DNA of 64,000 nucleotides from Hydrotalea sandarakina (GTDB lineage Bacteria; Bacteroidota; Bacteroidia; Chitinophagales; Chitinophagaceae), in NCBI RefSeq assembly GCF_003254115.1, contig NZ_QKZV01000004.1, positions 62,001 through 126,000 of the forward strand, read 5' to 3'. The position numbers and the translations under genes were made by a program. Under the pieces are notes generated by a model. That model was not told the DNA's origin. It did not search any database and was given only the letters and a program-made list of their open reading frames with translations. Positions 1 to 8,633 of the stretch are shown here, in pieces; the stretch's first letter is position 1, and every line of letters starts with the position of its first letter.

Positions 1-229
1 AATCAATATCCTGTGGGGTTATGCCGGCGCGCTCAATAGCAATTTTAGCGGCCTCAACACCCATTGTTGTGGTAGTTTCTTTGGTACGATGGGCAAATCT
101 TCTTTCTTTAATTCCGGTTCTTTCCTGAATCCAGGCATCACTGGTATCCATGTATTGTAACAAATCGTTATTCGTCACTACTTGTTCTGGTACATACATT
201 CCAATACCGGCAATTGCAGATCGTATCAT
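1..229 (-). CDS. fabH: 3-oxoacyl-ACP synthase III (FabH), N-terminal part only
   Basis: Reading the minus strand from the ATG at 229 gives a protein beginning MIRSAIAGIGMYVPEQVVTN, followed by DTSDAWIQERTGIKERRFA. This is the conserved N-terminus of beta-ketoacyl-ACP synthase III, which condenses acetyl-CoA with malonyl-ACP to start type II fatty acid synthesis in the cytosol. About 76 codons are visible before the window edge; the catalytic Cys-His-Asn triad lies outside it, so activity cannot be judged. The gene is divergent from asd. A TAnnTTTG-type -7 element on the minus strand (TACGTTTG, 326-333) could serve it, but I see no TTG at the proper spacing. Family call from the N-terminal motif is strong. 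Confidence 0.85.
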   Translation of the reverse strand, partial: MIRSAIAGIGMYVPEQVVTNNDLLQYMDTSDAWIQERTGIKERRFAHRTKETTTTMGVEAAKIAIERAGITPQDID

Positions 230-262
230 AATTTTCAATTTAAAAGTGAAGGTACATGAAAA

Positions 263-270
263 TAATTTTG
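263..270 (+). promoter_or_regulatory. candidate -7 promoter element for the asd leader transcript
   Basis: TAATTTTG matches the Bacteroidota -7 consensus TAnnTTTG exactly. Transcription would begin near 274-276, just before or at the leader-peptide ATG (276), giving a leader of about 215 nt before asd. No TTG is found about 20 nt upstream, so only the -7 half is supported. A one-mismatch variant (GAATTTTG, 278-285) could give a start near 290, which would suit the internal leader ATG at 306. Confidence 0.4.
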
Positions 271-275
271 GCAGA

Positions 276-350
276 ATGAATTTTGGCTCTAATTTCGCAA
301 CCGCAATGAATACAAATATCTATACCAAACGTACCAAGAAACCTGTTTAA
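276..350 (+). CDS. asd attenuator leader peptide, Thr/Lys-rich (24 aa, or 14 aa from the internal ATG at 306)
   Basis: A short reading frame starts at ATG 276 and stops at TAA 348-350. From the internal ATG at 306 it reads MNTNIYTKRTKKPV. The last dozen codons contain Thr (ACA 312, ACC 324, ACC 333) and Lys (AAA 327, AAG 336, AAA 339). These are end products of the aspartate branch that the downstream gene asd feeds. The stop codon sits one base before the 5' arm of a candidate antiterminator (352-359), as expected for a ribosome-sensing leader peptide. Its role would be to stall ribosomes when Thr- or Lys-tRNA is scarce. Translation and function are inferred; there is no Shine-Dalgarno, which is normal for this phylum. 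Confidence 0.6.
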   Translation: MNFGSNFATAMNTNIYTKRTKKPV

Positions 351-351
351 C

Positions 352-398
352 GGGAAGGTACTTTTTTGTGTATAGGCAACATAAATAAAAACCTTCCC
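352..398 (+). promoter_or_regulatory. candidate antiterminator of the asd attenuator
   Basis: GGGAAGGT (352-359) is the exact reverse complement of ACCTTCCC (391-398), giving an 8-bp stem. It uses the same bases as the left arm of the terminator hairpin (390-397), so the two structures are mutually exclusive. The 5' arm begins two bases after the leader-peptide stop codon. A ribosome finishing the peptide would cover it, while a ribosome stalled at the Thr/Lys codons would leave it free. A weak competing pairing, ACCT (341-344) with AGGT (356-359), could protect the arm. Confidence 0.6.
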
Positions 399-418
399 AA
401 CGTTGGAAGGTTTTTTTT
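390..418 (+). terminator. intrinsic terminator of the asd attenuator
   Basis: AACCTTCC (390-397) pairs with GGAAGGTT (405-412) around a 7-nt loop, followed by a run of T to 418. The orientation matches asd transcription, yet no complete gene lies upstream on this strand: fabH points the other way. A terminator 72 bp in front of the asd ATG therefore makes sense as an attenuator rather than as the end of a neighbouring unit. Confidence 0.8.
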
Positions 419-489
419 ATGCCTCATTGCAAAATGCACACAACCAATTAGAGCAAGCAAACATTATTCTATCACCAAAAAAACAAAAA

Positions 490-1479
490 ATGAAAGTAGC
501 CGTAGTTGGAGCTACCGGTTTAGTGGGCTCAAAAATGTTACAGGTATTGGAAGAAAGAAACTTCCCCGTTAGTGAATTAATTCCCGTTGCTTCGGAAAAA
601 TCTGTTGGCAAACAGGTAATGTTTAAAGGGAAACCTTATGCTGTTGTTGGCATGGAAGCAGGAATTGCCGCAAAACCCGCCTTGGCATTGTTTTCTGCCG
701 GAGGCAGCACCTCATTGGAGTGGGCACCCAAATTTGCAGCAGCAGGCATTAAAGTAATTGATAATTCAAGCGCTTGGCGAATGGACCCTACTAAAAAATT
801 GGTAGTGCCCGAAGTAAATGCCGCAGTATTAACTAAAGATGATTTTATTATTGCGAATCCCAATTGCTCAACCATTCAAATGGTAGTAGCATTGCAACCA
901 TTACATAAAGCCTTCACTATTAAACGAATTGTAGTAAGCACTTATCAAAGTGTTACGGGTACCGGCAAAAAAGCTGTTGACCAATTAATGAATGAACGCA
1001 AAGGCGTACAGGGCGAAATGGCATATAAATATCCTATTGATTTGAATGTCATTCCTCAAATAGATGTGTTTTTAGAAAATGGCTACACCAAAGAAGAAAT
1101 GAAAATGGTGAACGAAACCAAAAAAATTATGCAGGACGACAATATTCGTGTTACAGCTACAACTGTAAGAATTCCTGTAATTGGCGGCCATAGTGAAAGT
1201 GTGAATATTGAATTTGAAAAAGAATTTGAACTACCCAATATTATTGATTTATTGAACAACGCACCGGGTGTTGTAGTTCAACAAGATGATGCAGCACAAT
1301 TGTATCCAATGCCATTGTGGGCACATGAAAAAGACGAGGTTTTTGTGGGTCGTATTCGTCGCGATGAAACACAACCCAAAACATTAAACATGTGGGTAGT
1401 AAGCGATAATTTACGCAAAGGTGCTGCAACTAATGCAGTACAAATTGCAGAATACTTATTGGCTAATCATTTGTTGTAG
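490..1479 (+). CDS. asd: aspartate-semialdehyde dehydrogenase
   Basis: Cytosolic enzyme that reduces aspartyl phosphate to aspartate semialdehyde with NADPH, the branch point to lysine/diaminopimelate, threonine and methionine. The 329-residue product is the usual length. It opens with the Rossmann signature GATGLVG (residues 7-13). The catalytic cysteine is Cys126 in NPNCST, and Arg227 and His234 lie in the RIPVIGGHSES active-site segment. I chose ATG 490 because it starts exactly at the Rossmann strand (MKVAVVGATG); in-frame TTG codons upstream would fall within the attenuator hairpin. It is preceded by a leader peptide/antiterminator/terminator arrangement and followed by its own terminator, so it is probably monocistronic and attenuation-controlled. 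Confidence 0.95.
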   Translation: MKVAVVGATGLVGSKMLQVLEERNFPVSELIPVASEKSVGKQVMFKGKPYAVVGMEAGIAAKPALALFSAGGSTSLEWAPKFAAAGIKVIDNSSAWRMDPTKKLVVPEVNAAVLTKDDFIIANPNCSTIQMVVALQPLHKAFTIKRIVVSTYQSVTGTGKKAVDQLMNERKGVQGEMAYKYPIDLNVIPQIDVFLENGYTKEEMKMVNETKKIMQDDNIRVTATTVRIPVIGGHSESVNIEFEKEFELPNIIDLLNNAPGVVVQQDDAAQLYPMPLWAHEKDEVFVGRIRRDETQPKTLNMWVVSDNLRKGAATNAVQIAEYLLANHLL

Positions 1480-1502
1480 CGCTTTTTTAGTGCTTGTTTT
1501 TT

Positions 1503-1545
1503 ACACCTTCTCAAAAATAGAAATTTGCGAGAAGGTGTTTTTTTT
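1503..1545 (+). terminator. intrinsic terminator after asd
   Basis: ACACCTTCTC (1503-1512) pairs perfectly with GAGAAGGTGT (1529-1538), followed by a T-run to about 1545. It separates asd from nnr. Confidence 0.85.
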
Positions 1546-1561
1546 ATAATAACTTTAATGC

Positions 1562-3064
1562 ATGAAATTATTATCTGCCGCGCAATTACAAGAATGGGAT
1601 GCTTATACCATTGCCAATACGCCAATTGCTTCTATTGACTTAATGGAAAGAGCAGCGAAAGCTTGTACACAATGGATATTGAAACAACCTTTTTTAAAGC
1701 AACCAATTTATATTTTCTGCGGCAAAGGCAATAATGGTGGTGATGGTTTAGCTATTGCAAGATTATTACATGAGGCCGGTATTACACCCAAAGTTTTCAT
1801 TGCAGAATTTGGAAAACCGGGTACTGATAATTTTCAAGAAAACTTACATCGTTTACATGTATTGGGATTACCCATTCAGTATATTTCATCGGAAAATTTA
1901 TTGCCACCCATAAATGATGATTCTATTGTGATTGATGCCTTATTGGGAGTAGGCTTAAACAAACCCCTTTCAGGCTTATATGCTTTAATTGCAGCACATA
2001 TTAATACCGCCAAAGCTACCGTAATAGCTATTGATGTACCCACCGGTATGTACATTGACCAACATACTGAAAGTACCAATATTGTAAAAGCCAACTATAC
2101 ACTGACTATTCAATGCCCCAAACTTTGTTTTTTAATTCCTGAAAATGCAGCTTTTTTTGGCCAGGTACAAATATTAGATATTGGATTACATCCTGCTTAC
2201 TTAAGCACCATAGATACAAACTTACAGCTAACCGTACTGGAAGATATTCAGCAATGCATACACGTTAGAGATGCCTTTTCGCATAAAGGACAATTTGGTC
2301 ATGCACTGCTTATTGCCGGAAGTGAAGAAAAAATGGGGGCAGCTATCATGGCAACGGGGGCGGCCTTACGTAGTGGAACCGGTTTAGTAACCGCACAAGT
2401 ACCGGCATCAGGAGCAACTGCACTAAACATCTGTTATCCGGAGGCTATGCTATTAATGCGCAGTAATACAATTGACAATATCAATCATTACACCGCTATT
2501 GGAATTGGACCCGGATTGGGCGTAAATACGGATTCACAGCAAATATTGTTCAATGTAATTTCACATTATAAACAACCCATGGTTATTGATGCGGATGCAC
2601 TTTCTATATTGGCTGAAAATGCAGATTGGCTGCGGCTTTTACCTAAAGGAAGTATTTTAACCCCGCATCCCAAAGAATTTGATAGGGTTTTTGGAAAATG
2701 TGTTAATGATTTTGAGCGCCTGCATAAAGCTTTAGCACTAACGCTACAATATCCGTTAACCATTGTGTTAAAAGGTCACTATACATTAGTAGCCCAGCAA
2801 GGAAAAGGCTTTTTTAATACTACCGGCAATGCAGGATTGGCGAAAGGTGGTTCGGGCGATGTTTTAACGGGAATTATTACTGCTTTGCTGGCACAAAAAT
2901 ATGAGCCATGTATTGCAGCACGCTTGGGTGTTTACTTGCATGGCACTGCAGCTGATTTGGCATTAGAAACAGAAGCTGAGGAAAGTTTAGTTGCCACACA
3001 GGTAATAGCCTATTTGGGTAAAGCATGGAATTATGTAAAACCTTCTGCTGCCTTTATTCATTAA
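1562..3064 (+). CDS. nnr: bifunctional NAD(P)H-hydrate epimerase / ADP-dependent NAD(P)H-hydrate dehydratase
   Basis: Repairs damaged NAD(P)HX. The N-terminal YjeF_N domain (about residues 1-215) interconverts the R and S hydrates, and the C-terminal ribokinase-like domain (about 230-490) dehydrates the S form using ADP. Visible motifs are GKGNNGGDG (54-62) in the epimerase half, GPGLG in the middle, and GGSGDVLTG (429-437) with the catalytic-type Asp433 near the C-terminus. At 500 residues the fusion is the normal length for the two-domain enzyme. The start is the ATG at 1562, shortly after the asd terminator. The stop overlaps the stop of the convergent DUF2461 gene by 4 bp, with no room for a terminator between them. 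Confidence 0.95.
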   Translation: MKLLSAAQLQEWDAYTIANTPIASIDLMERAAKACTQWILKQPFLKQPIYIFCGKGNNGGDGLAIARLLHEAGITPKVFIAEFGKPGTDNFQENLHRLHVLGLPIQYISSENLLPPINDDSIVIDALLGVGLNKPLSGLYALIAAHINTAKATVIAIDVPTGMYIDQHTESTNIVKANYTLTIQCPKLCFLIPENAAFFGQVQILDIGLHPAYLSTIDTNLQLTVLEDIQQCIHVRDAFSHKGQFGHALLIAGSEEKMGAAIMATGAALRSGTGLVTAQVPASGATALNICYPEAMLLMRSNTIDNINHYTAIGIGPGLGVNTDSQQILFNVISHYKQPMVIDADALSILAENADWLRLLPKGSILTPHPKEFDRVFGKCVNDFERLHKALALTLQYPLTIVLKGHYTLVAQQGKGFFNTTGNAGLAKGGSGDVLTGIITALLAQKYEPCIAARLGVYLHGTAADLALETEAEESLVATQVIAYLGKAWNYVKPSAAFIH

Positions 3065-3729
3065 CCCTCTATGGCCCTGTTCATAAAATGCACAAATGGT
3101 TGTAATGCTTTAAACGCATCTATTACATTTTTAACTAAGTCGGATTCTGTTAAGGCTGCATCGGTTAAAGGTTGAGCAGCTACCCAACTTTTCATTTTTA
3201 AATAGGCAATAGCCGGATTATTTTTATCATACCCTTTCGGTTCACGTTGCAAAACCATTGCCGGTTCACGGCTAAAATCGCCGTAATGTTTTTGAAACGA
3301 TTTATTTTTCAGCATTAATTGCCATTCGTCCCAACAATAGTCAATTTCCTGTCGTACTTTTTGTACGAGGGCTTTATCGGGCATCCAAAGGCCGCCACCT
3401 ACAAAACTTTTGCCCGGCTCTAAATGAAAATAATAGCCTGCCAATACTGATTTTTTTCCGCCTTTTGAAAATGCAGCACCCATATTAATTTTATAAGGGC
3501 TTTTATCCGCACTAAACCGAACATCGCGATTTTGGCGAAACACACAATCTTTGGGTTGTAAGGGAAGCAAGTCGGGTTCATGCTTTGCAAAACCTGTAAG
3601 TACCTGTTGGGTAAATTGCAAAAAATCAGCACGAGCAGCCTCATAAGCCGGCCTATTTGCTTGCATCCATTCGCGATTATTGTGCTTGGCCAGATTCTTT
3701 AAAAACGAAATTGTTGACTTGTTGAGCAT
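3061..3729 (-). CDS. DUF2461 domain-containing protein
   Basis: A 222-residue soluble protein that fits the DUF2461 (TIGR02453) family along its whole length. The N-terminal segment STISFLKNLAKHNNREWM and the later FRQNRDVRFSADKSPYKIN are characteristic. The family is widespread in bacteria and fungi but has no established biochemical function. No signal peptide or membrane segment is visible. The gene lies downstream of the HNH gene on the same strand with an 84-bp gap, and its 3' end overlaps that of nnr. Function unknown. Confidence 0.85.
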   Translation of the reverse strand: MLNKSTISFLKNLAKHNNREWMQANRPAYEAARADFLQFTQQVLTGFAKHEPDLLPLQPKDCVFRQNRDVRFSADKSPYKINMGAAFSKGGKKSVLAGYYFHLEPGKSFVGGGLWMPDKALVQKVRQEIDYCWDEWQLMLKNKSFQKHYGDFSREPAMVLQREPKGYDKNNPAIAYLKMKSWVAAQPLTDAALTESDLVKNVIDAFKALQPFVHFMNRAIEG

Positions 3730-3813
3730 ACTGCAATAAAAAAGTTAACGAAGCACAGCAATGGTGTTCCGTTAACGCAGGTTTTAAAATTATAAATAAG
3801 CTAAATAGTGTTG

Positions 3814-4392
3814 TTACACTTTTACATGGCCCCAGTTTTCACCACGTTTTATGCGGGTAATAGCCATTTCGCTAACGCCATACTTTTCAGCCATTTGCTT
3901 ATAAGTAAGTTTACGCTTGGGATTGGCCAACATTTTTTTAATGTCTTTTACCTGTGCCAAGGTTAACTTCAATCCTTTTTTCAACTCGGCTGTGCGCTGT
4001 TGAATTTTTTTGCGAGCAGCTTTTACACGTGGGTTGCTTTTGTTGTGTTCAATAACTTCTTCTTGTGTTGCCCATTTTAAATTTTCAGCTCTGTTATCTT
4101 TCTTGTTGTGATTGAGATGGATGATAAACTTTTCATTGGCCTTAGGCTTTTTCAAAAACAATTCTGCAACAGCTCTGTGTAACAGAAAATGTGTGTAGCT
4201 ATCTTTTACTTTCAGGCGAATGATCCGATATCCTTCAATCGCTGAACCTTTAAGCAGGGTGCCATCTTTTTTAAAATTTTCAGTAAAAGAGGCAATTCTT
4301 CCCATGTTGCTTACCATATACTTTTTTTGAAGGGCATTCGAATTTGGGAAATCAAATTGACGCCACTTTTCGTTGGGTAGGTGTTCAAACAT
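3814..4392 (-). CDS. NUMOD4/HNH endonuclease-like protein with C-terminal HTH
   Basis: A 192-residue protein with the layout of free-standing NUMOD4-HNH proteins. An N-terminal NUMOD4-like part (about 5-60; EKWRQF, VSNMGRIAS) is followed by the HNH core (72-107). There LLHRAVAELF supplies His72, and IIHLNHNKKDNRAENLKW supplies His92, Asn100 and Asn104. A basic linker then leads to a helix-turn-helix (163-180, LTYKQMAEKYGVSEMAITRI) resembling NUMOD DNA-binding modules. Such proteins occur as homing-type nucleases and as chromosomal orphans in Bacteroidota. The HNH residues look intact, so nicking or cleavage activity is plausible but unproven. Only 12 bp separate it from the ligA stop upstream on the same strand, so it is probably co-transcribed with the DNA ligase. 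Confidence 0.8.
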   Translation of the reverse strand: MFEHLPNEKWRQFDFPNSNALQKKYMVSNMGRIASFTENFKKDGTLLKGSAIEGYRIIRLKVKDSYTHFLLHRAVAELFLKKPKANEKFIIHLNHNKKDNRAENLKWATQEEVIEHNKSNPRVKAARKKIQQRTAELKKGLKLTLAQVKDIKKMLANPKRKLTYKQMAEKYGVSEMAITRIKRGENWGHVKV

Positions 4393-4404
4393 AGTTAAGG
4401 TTGT

Positions 4405-6531
<2,127 letters not shown>

Positions 6532-6580
6532 TTAGCTTCAAAAATACTTGCTTACCTATAAATACCCATTTTTATGCTTA

Positions 6581-6593
6581 TGTAAAATTTACA
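6581..6593 (+). promoter_or_regulatory. inverted repeat, candidate operator upstream of the NrtR-type regulator
   Basis: TGTAAAATTTACA is a perfect 6-1-6 inverted repeat in the divergent ligA/nrtR intergenic region, 77 bp before the regulator's ATG and 62 bp before that of ligA. Dimeric regulators often bind such sites near their own gene. The link to this regulator is positional only. Confidence 0.35.
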
Positions 6594-6669
6594 CATCATT
6601 TAAAAGTATTACCTTTAACGCCCCATTACTTTCTTCTGAAGTAGAAGATGAACTTAATACTTGCCAACA

Positions 6670-7413
6670 ATGAAACCCAAAAGCGTTCAAACCGAACCAG
6701 CCGCACAGCGCCCATTAATAACCGATGTAAAAGCCTTAGTTAATTCATACCCTCGAGTACCCATTACCGTTGACTGTGTAATTTTTGGCTTTGATGGAGA
6801 AGAACTGAAAGTATTGCTGATAAGAAGTGATCTTGAAATGTATAAAGGCAAATGGTCGCTTTTAGGCGATTTTGCAGAAGACAATGAAGAGTTAGATGAT
6901 GCCGCTTACAGGGTATTAAAAACACGAACCGGCATGACCAATGTTTATCTTGACCAAGTACGCACTTTTAGTAAGCCCAACCGCCACCCCGGAGGCAGAG
7001 TTCTAACAGTGGCTTACTGCTCGTTATTGAATATTCAACACCACGAGTTAAAAACCTTGGACAATGAATTGCACTGGCATAGTGTAAATTCAATTAAAGA
7101 AATGGCATTCGACCATAAAGAAATTTTAGATACCTGCCACCAATGGTTACAAAAACGCATTCAAGAACATCCCTTAGGATTTAATTTATTACCCGAAAAA
7201 TTCTCCCTACGCGAACTGCAAAATTTATATGAAGCCATTTTAGGCGTACAATTAGACCGCCGCAACTTCCGCAAAAAATTTGCAGCAATGGGTTTACTGA
7301 TTGATATAGGTGAAATGGAACAAGATGTACCACACCGCCCCGGCAAATTATACAAGTTTAACTTTCAGAAATACGAAAAAAACAAACGAAAGTGGATTGG
7401 AATTGACTTTTAA
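6670..7413 (+). CDS. NrtR/AraR-type transcriptional regulator: degenerate Nudix domain plus winged helix
   Basis: A 247-residue protein with an N-terminal Nudix fold (about 30-165) and the C-terminal winged-helix domain of NrtR-type regulators (about 170-245; FSLRELQNLYEAILG, DRRNFRKKF). The Nudix box region (66-89) reads GDFAEDNEELDDAAY then RVLKTRTGM. The catalytic REUXEE glutamates are replaced (RVLKTR), so hydrolysis is unlikely and the fold probably senses a ligand. In the family, ligands are ADP-ribose-like compounds or sugars; in Bacteroides a related protein is the arabinose regulator AraR. No sugar or NAD gene is adjacent, so the regulon cannot be deduced. I chose ATG 6670 over the TTG three codons upstream. 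An inverted repeat at 6581-6593 is a possible autoregulatory site. Confidence 0.85.
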   Translation: MKPKSVQTEPAAQRPLITDVKALVNSYPRVPITVDCVIFGFDGEELKVLLIRSDLEMYKGKWSLLGDFAEDNEELDDAAYRVLKTRTGMTNVYLDQVRTFSKPNRHPGGRVLTVAYCSLLNIQHHELKTLDNELHWHSVNSIKEMAFDHKEILDTCHQWLQKRIQEHPLGFNLLPEKFSLRELQNLYEAILGVQLDRRNFRKKFAAMGLLIDIGEMEQDVPHRPGKLYKFNFQKYEKNKRKWIGIDF

Positions 7414-7621
7414 ATTTCAGCCAACCTTAGAAACCCCAAGCCACTGTGTTTTCACAAATAGTAATGCGCTTAAAGCCGCCAATGGTGCATTCTTACCCTT
7501 AAGCGGCCGCTTAAAATGCCCGAAAAATGCCTGTTGAAAGGCATAAAGAAAAAATAGAGACAAAATTTTTATTGAAAATCAATTAGTTATAAACACACGA
7601 TAAAAAAAAGAGCTCATAAAA
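7414..7621 (+). other. noncoding region between the NrtR-type gene and the rplM promoter
   Basis: No credible reading frame. It contains a perfect 16-bp palindrome TTAAGCGGCCGCTTAA (7499-7514). It also has a small hairpin, ATGCCT (7527-7532) with AGGCAT (7539-7544), followed by an A-rich stretch. Neither has a T-run in the plus direction, so neither is a convincing terminator. The rest is AT-rich DNA with no motif I recognise. Confidence 0.5.
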
Positions 7622-7653
7622 TTGCAAATCTCAAAGCATTCATGCTACCTTTG
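7622..7653 (+). promoter_or_regulatory. promoter of the rplM operon
   Basis: TTG (7622-7624), a 21-bp spacer, and a perfect -7 element TACCTTTG (7646-7653) match the Bacteroidota sigma-ABfr consensus. Transcription should begin close to 7658-7660, leaving a leader of about 60 nt before the rplM ATG at 7719. Confidence 0.75.
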
Positions 7654-7657
7654 CCAT

Positions 7658-7696
7658 CCCAAAAATTGGGCTATTCGCCGAAGGGATAGCTTCGGC
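7658..7696 (+). promoter_or_regulatory. rplM leader with two mutually exclusive hairpins (candidate ribosomal-protein leader)
   Basis: Three inverted repeats are packed into 39 nt directly after the predicted transcription start. CCCAA (7658-7662) pairs with TTGGG (7666-7670). GCTATTC (7670-7676) pairs with GGATAGC (7684-7690, one G-U). GCCGAAG (7677-7683) pairs with CTTCGGC (7690-7696). The last two stems interleave with essentially no loop between them, so they should be alternatives rather than a stable pseudoknot. This is the layout expected of an autoregulatory leader for a ribosomal-protein operon. Ligand (L13 or S9) is inference. Confidence 0.55.
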
Positions 7697-7718
7697 ATCA
7701 TTAAAACAAATCATTATT

Positions 7719-8162
7719 ATGAGTCATCTTCATTTCACTACCAAGCATGCAAACGCGGCTACCGTTAAGCACAACTGGTATGTTGTAGACGGTACTAATC
7801 AAACCGTAGGGCGCCTTGCTTCCAAAATTGCCGCCGTATTAAGGGGCAAAAACAAAGCGTATTATACTCCACACGTTGATTGTGGCGATTACGTGGTTGT
7901 TATTAATGCCGATAAGTTAGTATTTACCGGCAACAAAATGGATGAAAAATTGTACATCAACTTTTCCGGCTACCCCGGTGGTAAAAAAGAAGAAGCCGCT
8001 AAAGATTTATTAAGACGCAAACCTGAAGCGGTTTTAGAAAGAGCCGTTAAAGGCATGTTACCCAAAAATCGTTTAGGCCGTAAAATGTTCAATAAGTTGT
8101 TTGTTTATGCAGGCAACGAACATCCGCATAGTGCACAACAACCTAAAGAATTAAAATTTTAA
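7719..8162 (+). CDS. rplM: 50S ribosomal protein L13
   Basis: Early-assembling large-subunit protein. The 147-residue product contains the L13 hallmarks: [19 protein letters not shown] near the N-terminus, then [18 protein letters not shown], and a [22 protein letters not shown] segment. Length is normal for Bacteroidota. It heads the usual rplM-rpsI-rpsB-tsf order, with a strong promoter and a structured leader upstream. The only plausible start is ATG 7719. Confidence 0.98.
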   Translation: MSHLHFTTKHANAATVKHNWYVVDGTNQTVGRLASKIAAVLRGKNKAYYTPHVDCGDYVVVINADKLVFTGNKMDEKLYINFSGYPGGKKEEAAKDLLRRKPEAVLERAVKGMLPKNRLGRKMFNKLFVYAGNEHPHSAQQPKELKF

Positions 8163-8192
8163 ACTCATTTTTCAACCATCAATTCCAAATAA

Positions 8193-8582
8193 ATGGAAAA
8201 ACAAAAAAACGCAGTTGGACGCCGTAAAGAAGCCGTAACCCGTGTATTTATCAGTAAGGGTGAAGGTAAAATTACCGTGAACGATAAAGACTATAAAGAA
8301 TACTTTCCGTTAGTTTACCTGCAAAACCAGGTAGAAGCCCCTTTAAAAACTGCCGAAGTAACCAATAAATTTGACATTGTTATTAATGCACAAGGCGGTG
8401 GTTTAAAAGGACAAGCCGAAGCCGCTAAGCTGGGTATTGCCCGCGCATTATTGGAAGTAAATCCCGAATTCAGACCTGTATTAAAAGCTGCCGGCTTATT
8501 AAAACGTGATCCTCGCAGTGTTGAACGTAAGAAATTCGGTCACAAAAAAGCACGCAAAAGCTTCCAATTCAGTAAACGTTAA
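8193..8582 (+). CDS. rpsI: 30S ribosomal protein S9
   Basis: Small-subunit head protein whose C-terminal tail reaches the P-site tRNA. The 129-residue product begins with AVGRRKEAVTRVF, carries the GGGLKGQAEAAKLGIARAL core, and ends in the very basic DPRSVERKKFGHKKARKSFQFSKR-type tail with terminal SKR (seen at the end of the reading frame). It follows rplM by 30 bp in the same transcript. Confidence 0.98.
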   Translation: MEKQKNAVGRRKEAVTRVFISKGEGKITVNDKDYKEYFPLVYLQNQVEAPLKTAEVTNKFDIVINAQGGGLKGQAEAAKLGIARALLEVNPEFRPVLKAAGLLKRDPRSVERKKFGHKKARKSFQFSKR

Positions 8583-8633
8583 TTGGTTTTGGATACAACA
8601 AACTTTATCATTCAAACTATTTATACAAACACA

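Noticed and set aside
403-489. Longer asd reading frame starting at a TTG
   Set aside because: It would begin within the terminator hairpin, and the added residues precede the Rossmann strand that normally starts Asd.
3814-4392. HNH gene as part of a group I intron or prophage
   Set aside because: ligA is uninterrupted, no intron core or phage gene is nearby, and the gene stands alone.
7670-7696. True H-type pseudoknot in the rplM leader
   Set aside because: The two stems leave essentially zero-length loops, which is sterically implausible; alternative hairpins are the better reading.
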